DNA of 64,000 nt from Paenibacillus etheri (GCF_001012825.1 NZ_LCZJ02000014.1:124001-188000), one strand, 5' to 3'; shown: positions 27,246 to 36,817, counted from the stretch's first letter. Notes: generated by a model not told the origin, from the sequence alone. Numbers and translations are program-made.

Positions 27246-27925
27246 AAAAGGTGATTCGAATTACTAATTTGCAAAAATCCTTTTTACTAGGACCTAAAAA
27301 AAACATGGTTCTCAAAAATGTAAATCTAGAAATAAATAAGGGGGAGATGGTTGCTATTATGGGAAGGAGTGGATCTGGCAAATCTACTCTGTTAAATATA
27401 CTAGCTGGTCTCGTTAAAGCGGATAGTGGTAGTTATCATTTTGATAATAATGACGTGTTAAAAATGGATAGTAACCAGGTTGCCGAATTTAGAAAATGTA
27501 ATATCGGTTATGTTTTTCAAAACTCTGTTCTCATTGATACTAAGGATGTTTACCACAATATCGTATTGCCATTAAAATATAGTAACTACTCAAAATCTGA
27601 AGAAAAGAAAAAGATTTCTTTGGTACTTGCTGCCCTTCATATTGAAAAGTTAAAACATAATTCTATAGATACACTATCTGGTGGAGAAGGACAACGAGTT
27701 GCTATTGCCAGAGCTATTATACAAGATCCAAAGGTAATCATAGCTGATGAACCAACTGGTTCCCTCGACGAGAAAACTGAAGAAGACATTTTAAGACTTT
27801 TTACGATTTTCAATAAACAAGGAAAAACAATTATTATCGTAACACATAATCAAAAGGTTGCTGATAGCTGTGATCGAATTTTCTACATCGAAAATGGATG
27901 TTGTAATTTATTTACCGGATACTGA
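27242..27925 (+). CDS. ABC transporter ATP-binding protein, MacB/lactococcin-972 export group
   Basis: 227 aa. Walker [15 protein letters not shown]-loop region [20 protein letters not shown], signature [16 protein letters not shown], Walker [14 protein letters not shown]-loop IIVTHNQKV. The stretch [20 protein letters not shown] followed by SKSEEKKK resembles the ATPases annotated as lactococcin-972-group exporters. The GTG at 27242 overlaps the permease stop; GTG at 27251 is an alternative. It powers the two FtsX-like proteins upstream. The high AT content of this operon contrasts with the core genes on both sides. Confidence 0.9.
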   Translation: MKKVIRITNLQKSFLLGPKKNMVLKNVNLEINKGEMVAIMGRSGSGKSTLLNILAGLVKADSGSYHFDNNDVLKMDSNQVAEFRKCNIGYVFQNSVLIDTKDVYHNIVLPLKYSNYSKSEEKKKISLVLAALHIEKLKHNSIDTLSGGEGQRVAIARAIIQDPKVIIADEPTGSLDEKTEEDILRLFTIFNKQGKTIIIVTHNQKVADSCDRIFYIENGCCNLFTGY

Positions 27926-28329
27926 CTGAATTATAATAAAGCCGTTTAGAAAAATATACAAAGTTCAATCTGCTTGATGATTACAACAATTCGCAAATGA
28001 TGTTTTGATCTTAGCTGCGAACTAAATACGCCTTTAACACTTCGTCCAAGCAGAACTTTAACTTGAAATCGTTCTTTTTTATATAAAATAGCATTCCTTT
28101 CAACGGAAGAATATATCTAAAAAGAAAATTAGGGTGTTAGTCTGTCCTACCAATAATGGAGTCTTTATGAAAAGAGAGAAACTAGCGTGCAACTAAAAAC
28201 GGGAAAGAAAACTTATTCACTCACTAGAGTGGACAAAGCTAAGGGAAGAAGTCTAAGTACTTGCTTTCCTTTTTTTTTATGGATCTTCTACCACTGAAGG
28301 AGATTAACAGAGAATAGTTACACATTGGT
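27926..28329 (+). other. Right border region of the island, no gene
   Basis: AT-rich, without a supported open frame. A weak terminator-like hairpin (AAGGGAA with TTTCCTT, then eight T) lies at about 28240-28277. No terminal repeats, integrase or transposase remnant were recognised here or at the left border. Confidence 0.5.
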
Positions 28330-28355
28330 TGAAACGTATTTCTGAGATTACCGTA
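28330..28355 (+). promoter_or_regulatory. Sigma-W-type ECF promoter of nfeD-floA
   Basis: TGAAAC (28330-28335), exactly 16 bases, CGTA (28352-28355): the consensus of sigma-W promoters in B. subtilis, where the homologous yqeZ-yqfA-yqfB operon is a sigma-W target. Initiation near 28362 would leave a 40-base leader. A cell-envelope-stress response is therefore likely. Confidence 0.8.
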
Positions 28356-28401
28356 TAAGAGCATGAACTAGACTTATTTTTAAAAGAAAGGAGGTCTAGT
28401 C

Positions 28402-29787
28402 TTGAAAAGATTTCGTAAAATCGCCTTTTTGGGTATTTTCGCAGTTCTATTGTTGATGATGCTGACACCGTTTACGACCAGTGTGAATGCACATGTTTCC
28501 TCTACAACTGAAAATGGAACAGTTGCTAAAAGCGTTAAAAGTGGCCCAGTGTTTATTATTCCGGTTGATCAGAAAATTGAAAGAGGTCTGCAAAGCTTTT
28601 TGGAAAGAGGGTTCGCAGAAGCTGCTAATTATGGAGCGGTTCTAATTGTACTGGAGGTGGATACACCGGGTGGACTGGTGAATTCAGCAGAACAGATTGG
28701 GACGATGGTAAGAGATAGTGACATACCTACGGCTGCCTTTATTAAAGGTGATGCCGCTTCCGCAGGCAGCTACATAGCACTTAACGCAGGTGCAATTATC
28801 ATGAAGCCGGGCAGCATGATCGGTTCTGCATCTCTCGTGGACAGTAGCGGCCAGAAAGTAGATGACGCCAAGATGGTGTCCTACTGGAAATCAAAAATGA
28901 TTGGAGCCGCTGCTCTGAATGAGCGTGATCCTGATATTGCTGCGGGAATGGTCGATAGTAATTTGGTTGTAGATAAGCCAGATCTAGGCGTAACTAAAGC
29001 GCAGGGCGAAATTATTGCCTTGTCTAGTGACGAAGCTTTAAAAGCTGGTTATGCTGATCAAATTACAACCACTCCAGAAGAGGCGATTACTTGGTTAGGT
29101 TATACTACAGATGACATTTTTCGTGTGGAGCATACAGGAGCCGAGAAAATGTCGCAATTTCTGACGAATCCGATTATTATGACGATTTTGTTATTCATCG
29201 GGATCACAGGCATTGTGATTGAGTTGATCGTTCCGGGCTTTGGTGCACCTGGGATTATTGGTACATTAGCCTTTGTTTTATATTTTTTCGGAAATTCTGT
29301 AGCAGGGTTTGCCGGGTCAGAGACTTGGCTTTTGTTCATAATCGGACTTGTCATGCTTGTGCTGGAGCTGTTCGTGCCGAGCTTTGGGATATTGGGGATA
29401 CTCGGTTCCGTGAGCCTTGTGGCAGGTGTCGTACGAGCAGCATACAGCTTCACACATGCATTGTTTAGTCTCGGTATCGCATTCGCGGCAGCGGCTGTAG
29501 TCATTGTGATTGTGGCTATGGCATTTAAAGAACGTGGAATTTGGAATAGGTTTATTTTGAAGGATACGCTCTCTAAAGATCAGGGATTTGTACCCGTTGA
29601 AGAGAAGTTAAGCTTAGTCGGAGCTATAGGTAACAGTATTACTCCACTTCGTCCATCCGGAACGGCCATGATTGGCGGCGAGCGTGTGGATGTCGTTACT
29701 GAAGGTAGTTTTATTAGCGTTAATGCACCGGTCTCAGTTGTAAAAGTTGAGGGCGGGCGGATTGTGGTGAAGGAAATTAAGGATTAA
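28402..29787 (+). CDS. nfeD: NfeD family membrane protease-like protein (long form)
   Basis: 461 aa. An N-terminal export signal (to about residue 31) is followed by a ClpP/SppA-like domain with VDTPGGLVNSAEQ and GDAASAGSYIALNAG, the latter holding the likely nucleophile Ser. Four to five membrane segments follow (about 252-385), and the C-terminal about 70 residues form the NfeD OB-fold (GRIVVKEI at the end). Long NfeD proteins work with stomatin/flotillin partners in membrane quality control; here the partner floA is the next gene. AAAGGAGG precedes the TTG start. It corresponds to B. subtilis YqeZ. Confidence 0.92.
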   Translation: MKRFRKIAFLGIFAVLLLMMLTPFTTSVNAHVSSTTENGTVAKSVKSGPVFIIPVDQKIERGLQSFLERGFAEAANYGAVLIVLEVDTPGGLVNSAEQIGTMVRDSDIPTAAFIKGDAASAGSYIALNAGAIIMKPGSMIGSASLVDSSGQKVDDAKMVSYWKSKMIGAAALNERDPDIAAGMVDSNLVVDKPDLGVTKAQGEIIALSSDEALKAGYADQITTTPEEAITWLGYTTDDIFRVEHTGAEKMSQFLTNPIIMTILLFIGITGIVIELIVPGFGAPGIIGTLAFVLYFFGNSVAGFAGSETWLLFIIGLVMLVLELFVPSFGILGILGSVSLVAGVVRAAYSFTHALFSLGIAFAAAAVVIVIVAMAFKERGIWNRFILKDTLSKDQGFVPVEEKLSLVGAIGNSITPLRPSGTAMIGGERVDVVTEGSFISVNAPVSVVKVEGGRIVVKEIKD

Positions 29788-29850
29788 GGTAAAAGATAAA
29801 GGGTATGAAGAATAGTAGCTCCACAATAATTTACTGGAGGTTATAAAGTT

Positions 29851-30852
29851 ATGGAAGCATCTTTAATTACTTTTTTGTTGATTGCGGTAGTCGTAGTCAT
29901 TTTGTTGAGTGTCTTTTTAAGCTTCTTCCCGGTCATGCTCTGGATTTCTGCATTGGCGTCAGGGGTTAGAATTAGTATTATTACGCTAGTGGCGATGAGA
30001 CTGCGTCGTGTAACGCCAAGTCGAATCGTTAACCCAATGATTAAAGCGACAAAAGCTGGTCTTGGACTTAACATTAATCAATTGGAGAGTCACTATCTCG
30101 CCGGTGGTAATGTAGACCGGGTGGTTAATGCACTGATTGCCGCTCAGCGTGCAGATATTCCTTTGGAATTCACTCGCGCAGCAGCAATTGACCTCGCAGG
30201 ACGTGACGTGCTTCTGGCCGTTCAGATGAGTGTAAATCCACGTGTGATCGAAACACCTATTGTAGCGGCTGTAGCTAAGAATGGTATTGAGGTTAAAGTA
30301 AAAGCAAGGGTTACTGTTCGTGCTAATATTGACCGCCTCGTGGGTGGTGCAGGTGAAGAAACGATTATTGCCCGGGTCGGTGAAGGGATTGTAACTACGG
30401 TAGGTTCGAGTGATTCGCATAAAGATGTTTTGGAGAATCCGGATTCGATCTCACGTACGGTTTTGGCCAAAGGTTTGGATTCCGGTACGGCTTTTGAGAT
30501 CCTCTCCATTGATATTGCGGATATCGATGTAGGTAAGAACATCGGTGCTTATCTTCAAACCGAACAAGCAGAAGCGGACAAACGTATTGCACAAGCTAAG
30601 GCGGAAGAACGCAGAGCAATGGCTGTCGCTCATGAGCAAGAGATGAAGGCGCGCGTAGTAGAGATGAAGGCGCTTGTTGTGGAAGCTGAATCTCAGGTAC
30701 CTATGGCGATGGCTGAGGCGCTCAGAAATGGTCAAATCGGTGTGATGGACTACATGAACATCAAAAATATCGAGGCGGATACACAAATGCGAGGCTCCCT
30801 CGGCAAAATGAATGATCAGGACGACAATAACCGTCCTAACAATAATAAATAA
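29851..30852 (+). CDS. floA: Flotillin-like protein FloA
   Basis: 333 aa, full length. A membrane hairpin at residues about 5-50 ([20 protein letters not shown]) is followed by the SPFH domain ([31 protein letters not shown]) and an Ala/Glu-rich helical tail ([20 protein letters not shown]) used for assembly. FloA organises functional membrane microdomains and influences membrane fluidity and secretion. TGGAGG lies ahead of the ATG. It is co-transcribed with nfeD, 63 bases upstream, from the sigma-W-type promoter. Confidence 0.95.
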   Translation: MEASLITFLLIAVVVVILLSVFLSFFPVMLWISALASGVRISIITLVAMRLRRVTPSRIVNPMIKATKAGLGLNINQLESHYLAGGNVDRVVNALIAAQRADIPLEFTRAAAIDLAGRDVLLAVQMSVNPRVIETPIVAAVAKNGIEVKVKARVTVRANIDRLVGGAGEETIIARVGEGIVTTVGSSDSHKDVLENPDSISRTVLAKGLDSGTAFEILSIDIADIDVGKNIGAYLQTEQAEADKRIAQAKAEERRAMAVAHEQEMKARVVEMKALVVEAESQVPMAMAEALRNGQIGVMDYMNIKNIEADTQMRGSLGKMNDQDDNNRPNNNK

Positions 30853-30870
30853 AAGGGGATGTGAATCTCC

Positions 30871-31422
30871 ATGAGCTGGATCTATATTGTTGCGGTAATT
30901 ATCTTCGCGGTTGTATCCAATGTGAATAAGGCTGCGAAGAACAAACCTAAAGGTGCTACACGTGGAGGAATGCCGACTTTTGGTGGAGGAGAAGAGAATC
31001 CTTTACGTCGTAATAAGGATGTGGATGGGAGCGGAGACCACCCTGAACAGTCTAGGAGTGGGTTTCCAACTCCTGTGACTACATCCTCCCGCGAGTATGA
31101 CACATCACCTGCTTTTCCAGAGCCTGCGTACATCCCAACGCCAGATTATACTACTGAAGAAGGAATGTCTTTGGAGTATGCTGATGACGGAGTTGAATTG
31201 CGCACGCAAAAAATGCAGGAAGAGGTGCGACGTATTCAAGCTGCTTTTGATGGAATCGCGGGAGCAGATCCCAAATCAAAGAAGACGAAGAGTACATCCT
31301 CTGACACAGCTGTCCAGTCAAATAGAACAGCGAATAGGGATGAGCTACGTAATGGTGTGGTTTGGGCGGAGATTCTAGGACCTCCGCGTGCGCGTCAGCC
31401 GCATTCCACCCGAAGAACGTAA
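30871..31422 (+). CDS. Hypothetical protein with N-terminal membrane anchor, third gene of nfeD-floA operon
   Basis: 183 aa. Residues 1-17 (MSWIYIVAVIIFAVVSN) form one membrane anchor; the rest is hydrophilic and low in complexity, rich in Pro, Ser, Thr, Glu and Arg, probably disordered and cytoplasmic, with a conserved-looking end (DELRNGVVWAEILGPPRARQPH). AAAGGGGATGTGAA precedes the ATG. Its position after floA is that of yqfB in B. subtilis, but I see no convincing sequence similarity to the small YqfB protein. Function unknown; a scaffold for the microdomain proteins is conceivable. Confidence 0.75.
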   Translation: MSWIYIVAVIIFAVVSNVNKAAKNKPKGATRGGMPTFGGGEENPLRRNKDVDGSGDHPEQSRSGFPTPVTTSSREYDTSPAFPEPAYIPTPDYTTEEGMSLEYADDGVELRTQKMQEEVRRIQAAFDGIAGADPKSKKTKSTSSDTAVQSNRTANRDELRNGVVWAEILGPPRARQPHSTRRT

Positions 31423-31443
31423 TTTTCGGTCAAAGTAACAATT

Positions 31444-31491
31444 AAGCCTTGGCTTTCTTATCTTAACGATAGGAAAACCAAGGCTTTTTTT
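31444..31491 (+). terminator. Terminator of the nfeD-floA operon
   Basis: AAGCCTTGG (31444-31452) pairs with CCAAGGCTT (31478-31486), extended by TTTC/GAAA pairing, and ends in a T run. Confidence 0.92.
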
Positions 31492-31594
31492 ATGTTTTTT
31501 TATACCTGAAAGGTGCTCCTTTATGAGTTCTTCTCATAAACAAAAGCGTTGCCGCATAAGGTGTACAGAAGGCAGGAAGGGGGAACGTCTACTT

Positions 31595-31888
31595 ATGACC
31601 CGTATTGGCCGCAGGCTGCGGGGATGGACAAACGGGGTATTGGATTTACCACAGGACTTACTACAGGAGATGCCCCGGATCACCCTGATCGGCAATAAGG
31701 AACTGTATATCGAGAATCATCGCGGCGTGCTGCATTTCTCCTCAGGCCAGCTTAAGCTCGCGTTAGCTAAAGGATCGCTTGAAATCACGGGCGAGGATCT
31801 TGTCATTCGTAATATTCTTGGCCAGGAGCTGGCGGTAGAAGGCATAATCGGAGAGATCAGATATAAAGAAAGCGAGGGAAAATCATGA
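31595..31888 (+). CDS. yqfC: Sporulation protein YqfC
   Basis: 97 aa from the ATG at 31595, close to the family's usual 90-odd residues. It reads MTRIGRRLRGWTNGVLDLPQ and has the YabP/YqfC pattern (ITLIGNKELYIENHRGVLHFSS, LEITGEDLVIRNI). YqfC is part of the sigma-E sporulation programme; its biochemical role is not settled. GGAAGGGGG precedes this ATG; the frame is open to an ATG at 31523, which also has AAAGG ahead of it, so a 121-aa form cannot be excluded. It overlaps yqfD by 4 bases. Confidence 0.88.
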   Translation: MTRIGRRLRGWTNGVLDLPQDLLQEMPRITLIGNKELYIENHRGVLHFSSGQLKLALAKGSLEITGEDLVIRNILGQELAVEGIIGEIRYKESEGKS

Positions 31889-33066
31889 AGGAACCACCTC
31901 TTTCATCACTGCGGGGATCCGTTACACTGCATGTGACGGGACCTCAGGTGGAGAGATTCATTAATGTCATTTCTGAAGCAGGTATAGTGATTTGGGATGT
32001 GAGGCCCGCTGAGGGCGGCGCTTCCCTTAAGCTGCTTCTGAATGATTTTTATGTCCTCCGTCCGATTTTAAAAAAGACAGGCTGTCGGATGCACGTTTCA
32101 GGAAGAAGCGGACTGCCATTTTTGATGGCGCGGGTTTTGAAACGTAAATTTTTTGGCATGGGAATATTGGTATTCGGGATTATGCTCTTTATGTTATCTA
32201 CGATGGTATGGAGCATTAGAGTCGAGGGGAATGAAAAAATTGCGTCTGAGGATATATTGGCAGCTGCTCGCCAGGAGGGGGTATATCCTTTTCAATGGAT
32301 ATGGCGTCTGGATGAGCCGGACAAGCTCTCTAAGGGGCTCCTGGCCCAATTACCCGGCGTTTCATGGATAGGGGTGCAGCGGACGGGGACGAGCATTAAA
32401 ATTCAGGTGGTGGAATCTAAACAGCCGGATATCAAACCTCTACTTAGTCAGCGGCATTTGATTAGCAGAACAGATGCGGTGGTAACTGAAATATATGCGG
32501 AGCAGGGCAGGCCGGTTGTAGCGCGTAACTCACGGGTTAAAAAAGGGGATATCCTGATCTCGGGTGCTCTAGGCGATGAAGAGAATGTACAGTACGTGGT
32601 GGCTAAAGGTGAGGTTAAGGGTCTAGTATGGCATGAATACAATATAGAGGTGCCTCTTACAACAACGAATAGCTCATATACAGGGGAGCGTAAGGATCGA
32701 ACCTATCTGGTGCTTGGCAAATGGGCTATCCAGCTATGGGGTTATGGCGAATCTCCTTTTGAGAAATCACGAACGCTTACTGAGCATGATCCACTGTCCT
32801 GGCGGTCCATTAAGCTGCCGCTGGGTCTAATGACTGAGAAAGAACTAGAAATTAGTGAAACGAGTGAGTCATTAACTCCTGAGTCTGGATTTGAAAAGGG
32901 GATAGAACGAGCGAAGAAGGATATTTTGGCGCGTTATGGCGTTGATAGCGTCATCAAAAGTCAAAAAGTTTTGCATGAGAAGAAAGAGAATGGTAAAGTT
33001 TATATGAAAGTGATCTTTGAAGTAGAAGAGAAAATTTCCGAAGAACTGCCAATAGTAAACAATTGA
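31885..33066 (+). CDS. yqfD: Sporulation protein YqfD
   Basis: 393 aa, usual length. A cytoplasmic N-terminal domain of about 90 residues (SLRGSVTLHVTGPQVERFIN) is followed by one membrane segment (about 93-113, FFGMGILVFGIMLFMLSTMV) and an extracytoplasmic part with VEGNEKIASEDILAAARQEG, similar to POTRA/FtsQ-type beta domains. It is expressed with yqfC in the mother cell and is required for efficient sporulation in B. subtilis. Presence of yqfC-yqfD implies an endospore former. Confidence 0.93.
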   Translation: MKEPPLSSLRGSVTLHVTGPQVERFINVISEAGIVIWDVRPAEGGASLKLLLNDFYVLRPILKKTGCRMHVSGRSGLPFLMARVLKRKFFGMGILVFGIMLFMLSTMVWSIRVEGNEKIASEDILAAARQEGVYPFQWIWRLDEPDKLSKGLLAQLPGVSWIGVQRTGTSIKIQVVESKQPDIKPLLSQRHLISRTDAVVTEIYAEQGRPVVARNSRVKKGDILISGALGDEENVQYVVAKGEVKGLVWHEYNIEVPLTTTNSSYTGERKDRTYLVLGKWAIQLWGYGESPFEKSRTLTEHDPLSWRSIKLPLGLMTEKELEISETSESLTPESGFEKGIERAKKDILARYGVDSVIKSQKVLHEKKENGKVYMKVIFEVEEKISEELPIVNN

Positions 33067-33081
33067 GGAGAATGAGGCTAC

Positions 33082-34053
33082 TTGTCAGAACAGACTGCAA
33101 GCATTCGTATTACTTTGCAAAATGCGGGAGAAGCGCAATCGCTGTTCGGCCCGCAAGATGGATTCCTGAAAATCATCGAGAGTGAAATTCCTGCTATTAT
33201 TGATTCCCGTGAAGCAGAGTTAACGATACGTGGTGCGGAGCGGGAAGTAGACATGCTGGGACAATTGTTTAATGTGCTGCTGTCCCTCGTTCGGAGCGGT
33301 TACATACTTACTGAACGTGATGTGCAGTACGCTGTGGAGCTGGCGAAAGACTTTCGAGCCGATCAGCTGCTCGATTTGTTCAAGGGAGAAATTACAACAA
33401 CTTTTCGCGGAAAGCCTATCCGTGTCAAAACGATTGGCCAGAAGCATTATGTGACAACGATCAAGAAGCGTGATATTGTATTCGGAATCGGTCCTGCAGG
33501 AACGGGTAAGACCTACTTGGCGGTAGTGCTTGCAGTTACGGCACTAAAAGAAGGTTCTGTTAAGCGTATCATTCTTACGCGCCCAGCAGTAGAAGCAGGA
33601 GAGAGTCTAGGGTTCCTCCCAGGGGATTTGCAAGAAAAGGTAGATCCATACCTCCGTCCGTTATATGATGCCTTATACGACGTTATGGGGCCTGATCAGG
33701 TGGCTAAGGCGCTTGAACGGGGATTGATTGAAATTGCTCCGCTCGCTTACATGCGTGGTCGTACGCTGGATGATTCATTTATTATTTTGGATGAAGCCCA
33801 GAATACAACGCCTGAGCAAATGAAAATGTTTTTGACTCGACTCGGCTTCGGGTCCAAAATGGTGATTACGGGTGACGTTACCCAGATTGACCTGCCTCGC
33901 GGCAAGAAATCCGGTTTGATTGAGGCTAAAGCGATTTTATCCGGCATAGAAGAACTCGGTTTTGTTTATTTTGTGGAGCAGGATGTAGTACGGCATTCCC
34001 TGGTGCAGAAAATTATCGTTGCCTATGACCGCTCTGCCGAAAACCTCCAATAA
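33082..34053 (+). CDS. phoH: PhoH family ATPase
   Basis: 323 aa. The P-loop is GIGPAGTGKTYLAV (about residues 134-147) and Walker B is SFIILDEAQNTTPEQMK; the C-terminal region has VITGDVTQIDLPRGKKSGL, all hallmarks of PhoH. PhoH proteins are RNA-associated helicase-like ATPases and sit next to ybeY in many bacteria. The start is a TTG at 33082, supported by GAGGAGAATGAGG. It lies 15 bases after yqfD and 14 before pgpH, so transcription is probably continuous. Confidence 0.94.
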   Translation: MSEQTASIRITLQNAGEAQSLFGPQDGFLKIIESEIPAIIDSREAELTIRGAEREVDMLGQLFNVLLSLVRSGYILTERDVQYAVELAKDFRADQLLDLFKGEITTTFRGKPIRVKTIGQKHYVTTIKKRDIVFGIGPAGTGKTYLAVVLAVTALKEGSVKRIILTRPAVEAGESLGFLPGDLQEKVDPYLRPLYDALYDVMGPDQVAKALERGLIEIAPLAYMRGRTLDDSFIILDEAQNTTPEQMKMFLTRLGFGSKMVITGDVTQIDLPRGKKSGLIEAKAILSGIEELGFVYFVEQDVVRHSLVQKIIVAYDRSAENLQ

Positions 34054-34067
34054 AGGGGATTGTCTTC

Positions 34068-36323
34068 ATGGCTTCAAAGCAACCATCTAAATTAAGCGGA
34101 TTTGTATATACGAATAACGGGTGGAAGTATAGCGCAGTGACACGCTATGCTCTTTTCCTGTTACTCGGACTGGTGTTCTACTTTAGCTTGTCGCCAGATC
34201 TGCTTCCTAAAAAATATGATATTAAAGAGGATACTTACAGCGCAAAGGAAATAACGGCACCTAAACAAATTAAGGACAAGAAAGCTACATTAAAAGCGGC
34301 GGAAGAAGCAGCCGAAAGTGTATCACCAAAATATAAAATCATCCCCATGAGGGTTGATAACCTAGTTACCTCACTACTGGACCGGATTGACCGCCTCAAC
34401 CAGGATGATTTGGTTCCACAAAGCGAAAAAGTCTCTATTTACAAGGATGTGATTCCGGAGCGAGCCAATGACTTCATTCTGAACTTTATAAATTCGAGCC
34501 GCAACTCAAACACTTATTCCGATACGCTGCTAGATGAGATGCAATCTGTTATTAAAGAGCAGACCTATGTCATTCCGGAAGAGACTTATATTAAGATTCC
34601 ACGGCTGACCTCTCAGGACTTTATCGAAATGAAATCTGTAGCACGAGATATTGTAACAAGGCTGATGAATGATCAGATCACGGATGCGCAGTCTGCACGT
34701 GCCAAAGTGGCGGAGCAGGTAAGTATCAGTTCTTTGAGTCAGCGCACAGCACGTGAGGTTGTGCAGGAATTAGTGAGACTCGTGATTACAAGCAATAAGT
34801 TCTATGATGAAGATGCAACGAAGGAAGCGAAGGTACAGGCGCGTGAGAACACGCCTGATGTGTTCATTGAACAAGGGGAAGTCCTCGTCGCTAAAGGGCA
34901 AAAAATCACTCCAGAGCTGTACGCCCTTTTGGATGAGAATGGCCTGCTCAACAACGAGGTCAACTATTGGCCTCAGGTTGGATTGCTGCTGCTTGCTACC
35001 ATGTTATCTGCAGGTCTGATGGTATTCATCCGTTATTCGGGAGGCACTTCAGGCTTCAAGTATAATAACTCCCAATTATTGATGCTGGTGCTTGTATTTG
35101 TTATTACGATTATCTCCTTGCGATTGACCGCAATTTTGCAGACGGATGTCCATTCCTATCTCGGGTATCTGGCACCGGTAGCTATCGGCGCTATGCTGAT
35201 CACGATGCTTTTGGATATGACATTAGCATATTTCTGTTCTATTCTGATCAGTATACTCGCCAGTATCATTTTGAATGTTCAGCAGAATTCGGTGTTTGAT
35301 TTTACCTTTGGCTTCTTTTCGATTGTTGTTTGTTATGTGGCTATTTTTGCCACTCACCGTGCAGGCCAACGCTCCACATTGTTAAAAGGTGGAATTATGG
35401 TTTCCCTTTTTGGTTGTGTGACCGTGTTTATGCTGACCCTATTAGCTGGTGGAGAATGGAAAGATGTTAGCACGCTGTATGCCGTTGGTTTTGCTTTTGC
35501 GAGTGGACTTTTGACTGCGGTGCTTGTGATAGGTCTGATGCCTTTCTTTGAAGCTACCTTTGGCATTCTATCTGCACTGAAGCTGGTAGAGTTGTCTAAT
35601 CCGAACCATCCCTTATTGCGTAAGCTTCTTACGGAAACCCCGGGAACCTATCACCATAGCGTAATGGTAGGTAACCTGTCAGAGGCTGCCGCAGAAGCGA
35701 TTGGAGCAGATGGTCTACTGTGCCGGGTAGGATCGTATTATCATGATATTGGCAAAACAAAACGTCCGTTTTATTTTATTGAGAATCAGAATAATATGGA
35801 AAACCCGCATGACTCTATTGAGCCGAAGCTTAGTAAATCTATCATTGTGGCCCACGCCCGCGATGGGGTGGAAATGCAACGTGAATATAAGCTGCCCAAA
35901 CCGATTCGTGATATTGCCGAGCAGCATCATGGAACTACGTTCCTGCATTATTTTTACCATAAGGCCTTGAAGCTGGCGGAAGAAAAGGGTGTTGAGCCTG
36001 ATTTTACCGAGGAAGATTTCCGTTATCCTGGCCCGAAAGCTCAGTCGAAGGAATCGGCTGTTGTAGGAATCGCCGACAGTGTTGAAGCTGCGGTGCGATC
36101 CTTGCGCAAACCAACCGTCCTTCAGGTGGAAACGATGATTGAGAAAATTATTAAAAGTCGACTGGATGATCATCAGTTTGACGAATGTGATTTAACGATT
36201 AAAGAATTGGACATTATTGCACGGACGCTGAAAGAAACGGTCATGGGTATTTTCCATTCACGGATCGAATACCCAGAAGATGTGCGTAAGCCGAAAAAAG
36301 AGGAAGGGGCAGCTAACCCATGA
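34068..36323 (+). CDS. pgpH: 7TM-HD family phosphodiesterase PgpH (c-di-AMP hydrolase)
   Basis: 751 aa. One N-terminal membrane segment (about 27-43), an extracytoplasmic domain of about 250 residues (7TMR-HDED), seven hydrophobic segments from about 305 to 500, then a cytoplasmic HD domain: TPGTYHHSVMVGNLSEAAAE, GSYYHDIGKTKRP with the HD pair, and IAEQHHGTTFLHYFYHKA. PgpH enzymes break down cyclic di-AMP and so influence potassium balance and envelope stress. It equals YqfF in the conserved phoH-yqfF-ybeY order and overlaps ybeY by 4 bases. Confidence 0.93.
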   Translation: MASKQPSKLSGFVYTNNGWKYSAVTRYALFLLLGLVFYFSLSPDLLPKKYDIKEDTYSAKEITAPKQIKDKKATLKAAEEAAESVSPKYKIIPMRVDNLVTSLLDRIDRLNQDDLVPQSEKVSIYKDVIPERANDFILNFINSSRNSNTYSDTLLDEMQSVIKEQTYVIPEETYIKIPRLTSQDFIEMKSVARDIVTRLMNDQITDAQSARAKVAEQVSISSLSQRTAREVVQELVRLVITSNKFYDEDATKEAKVQARENTPDVFIEQGEVLVAKGQKITPELYALLDENGLLNNEVNYWPQVGLLLLATMLSAGLMVFIRYSGGTSGFKYNNSQLLMLVLVFVITIISLRLTAILQTDVHSYLGYLAPVAIGAMLITMLLDMTLAYFCSILISILASIILNVQQNSVFDFTFGFFSIVVCYVAIFATHRAGQRSTLLKGGIMVSLFGCVTVFMLTLLAGGEWKDVSTLYAVGFAFASGLLTAVLVIGLMPFFEATFGILSALKLVELSNPNHPLLRKLLTETPGTYHHSVMVGNLSEAAAEAIGADGLLCRVGSYYHDIGKTKRPFYFIENQNNMENPHDSIEPKLSKSIIVAHARDGVEMQREYKLPKPIRDIAEQHHGTTFLHYFYHKALKLAEEKGVEPDFTEEDFRYPGPKAQSKESAVVGIADSVEAAVRSLRKPTVLQVETMIEKIIKSRLDDHQFDECDLTIKELDIIARTLKETVMGIFHSRIEYPEDVRKPKKEEGAANP

Positions 36324-36817
36324 GTTTGGAGATCGTTTGGGATAACGAGCAAGAAGAATACGAGATAAAGGACGATCTCATAGCACTGCTGGAGAGCATT
36401 TTGCAAAAAGCAGGTGAAGCAGAGGGGATCGATCAGGGAGAGGTTGCACTTACTTTTGTCGATAACACTCGTATTCATGAGTTGAACTTGGAGTACCGGG
36501 GAATTGATCGTCCGACGGACGTACTTTCTTTTGCGATGAATGAAAGCGGAGAGGACGAGCTGGACATTATATACGAAGTAGAAGAAGGCGAAGCGCTGGA
36601 AGATGTTCCCGACGTACTGGGAGATATCATCATTTCCGTTACTCGTGCTCAAGAGCAAGCAGATGAATATGGTCATTCGCTGGAGCGTGAGTTAGGTTTC
36701 CTCTTTGTGCACGGATTTCTGCACTTGTTAGGATATGATCATCAGGATGAAGCTTCAGAGGCAGAGATGATGTCTAAGCAAGAGAACGTACTAGCTCAGG
36801 TTGGGTTGACTCGCTAA
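36320..36817 (+). CDS. ybeY: Endoribonuclease YbeY (rRNA maturation factor)
   Basis: 165 aa. The zinc site HGFLHLLGYDH (about residues 131-141) is the H-x3-H-x5-H signature of the family, and RGIDRPTDVLSF is the conserved substrate-side motif. YbeY takes part in 16S rRNA 3' end maturation and ribosome quality control. Its ATG lies in the pgpH stop (ATGA) and its TAA overlaps the dgkA ATG, so translation is coupled on both sides. Confidence 0.95.
   Translation: MSLEIVWDNEQEEYEIKDDLIALLESILQKAGEAEGIDQGEVALTFVDNTRIHELNLEYRGIDRPTDVLSFAMNESGEDELDIIYEVEEGEALEDVPDVLGDIIISVTRAQEQADEYGHSLERELGFLFVHGFLHLLGYDHQDEASEAEMMSKQENVLAQVGLTR

Noticed and set aside
15894-28329. Integrase, transposase or att repeats bounding the island
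   Set aside because: No such genes or direct repeats could be recognised at either border.
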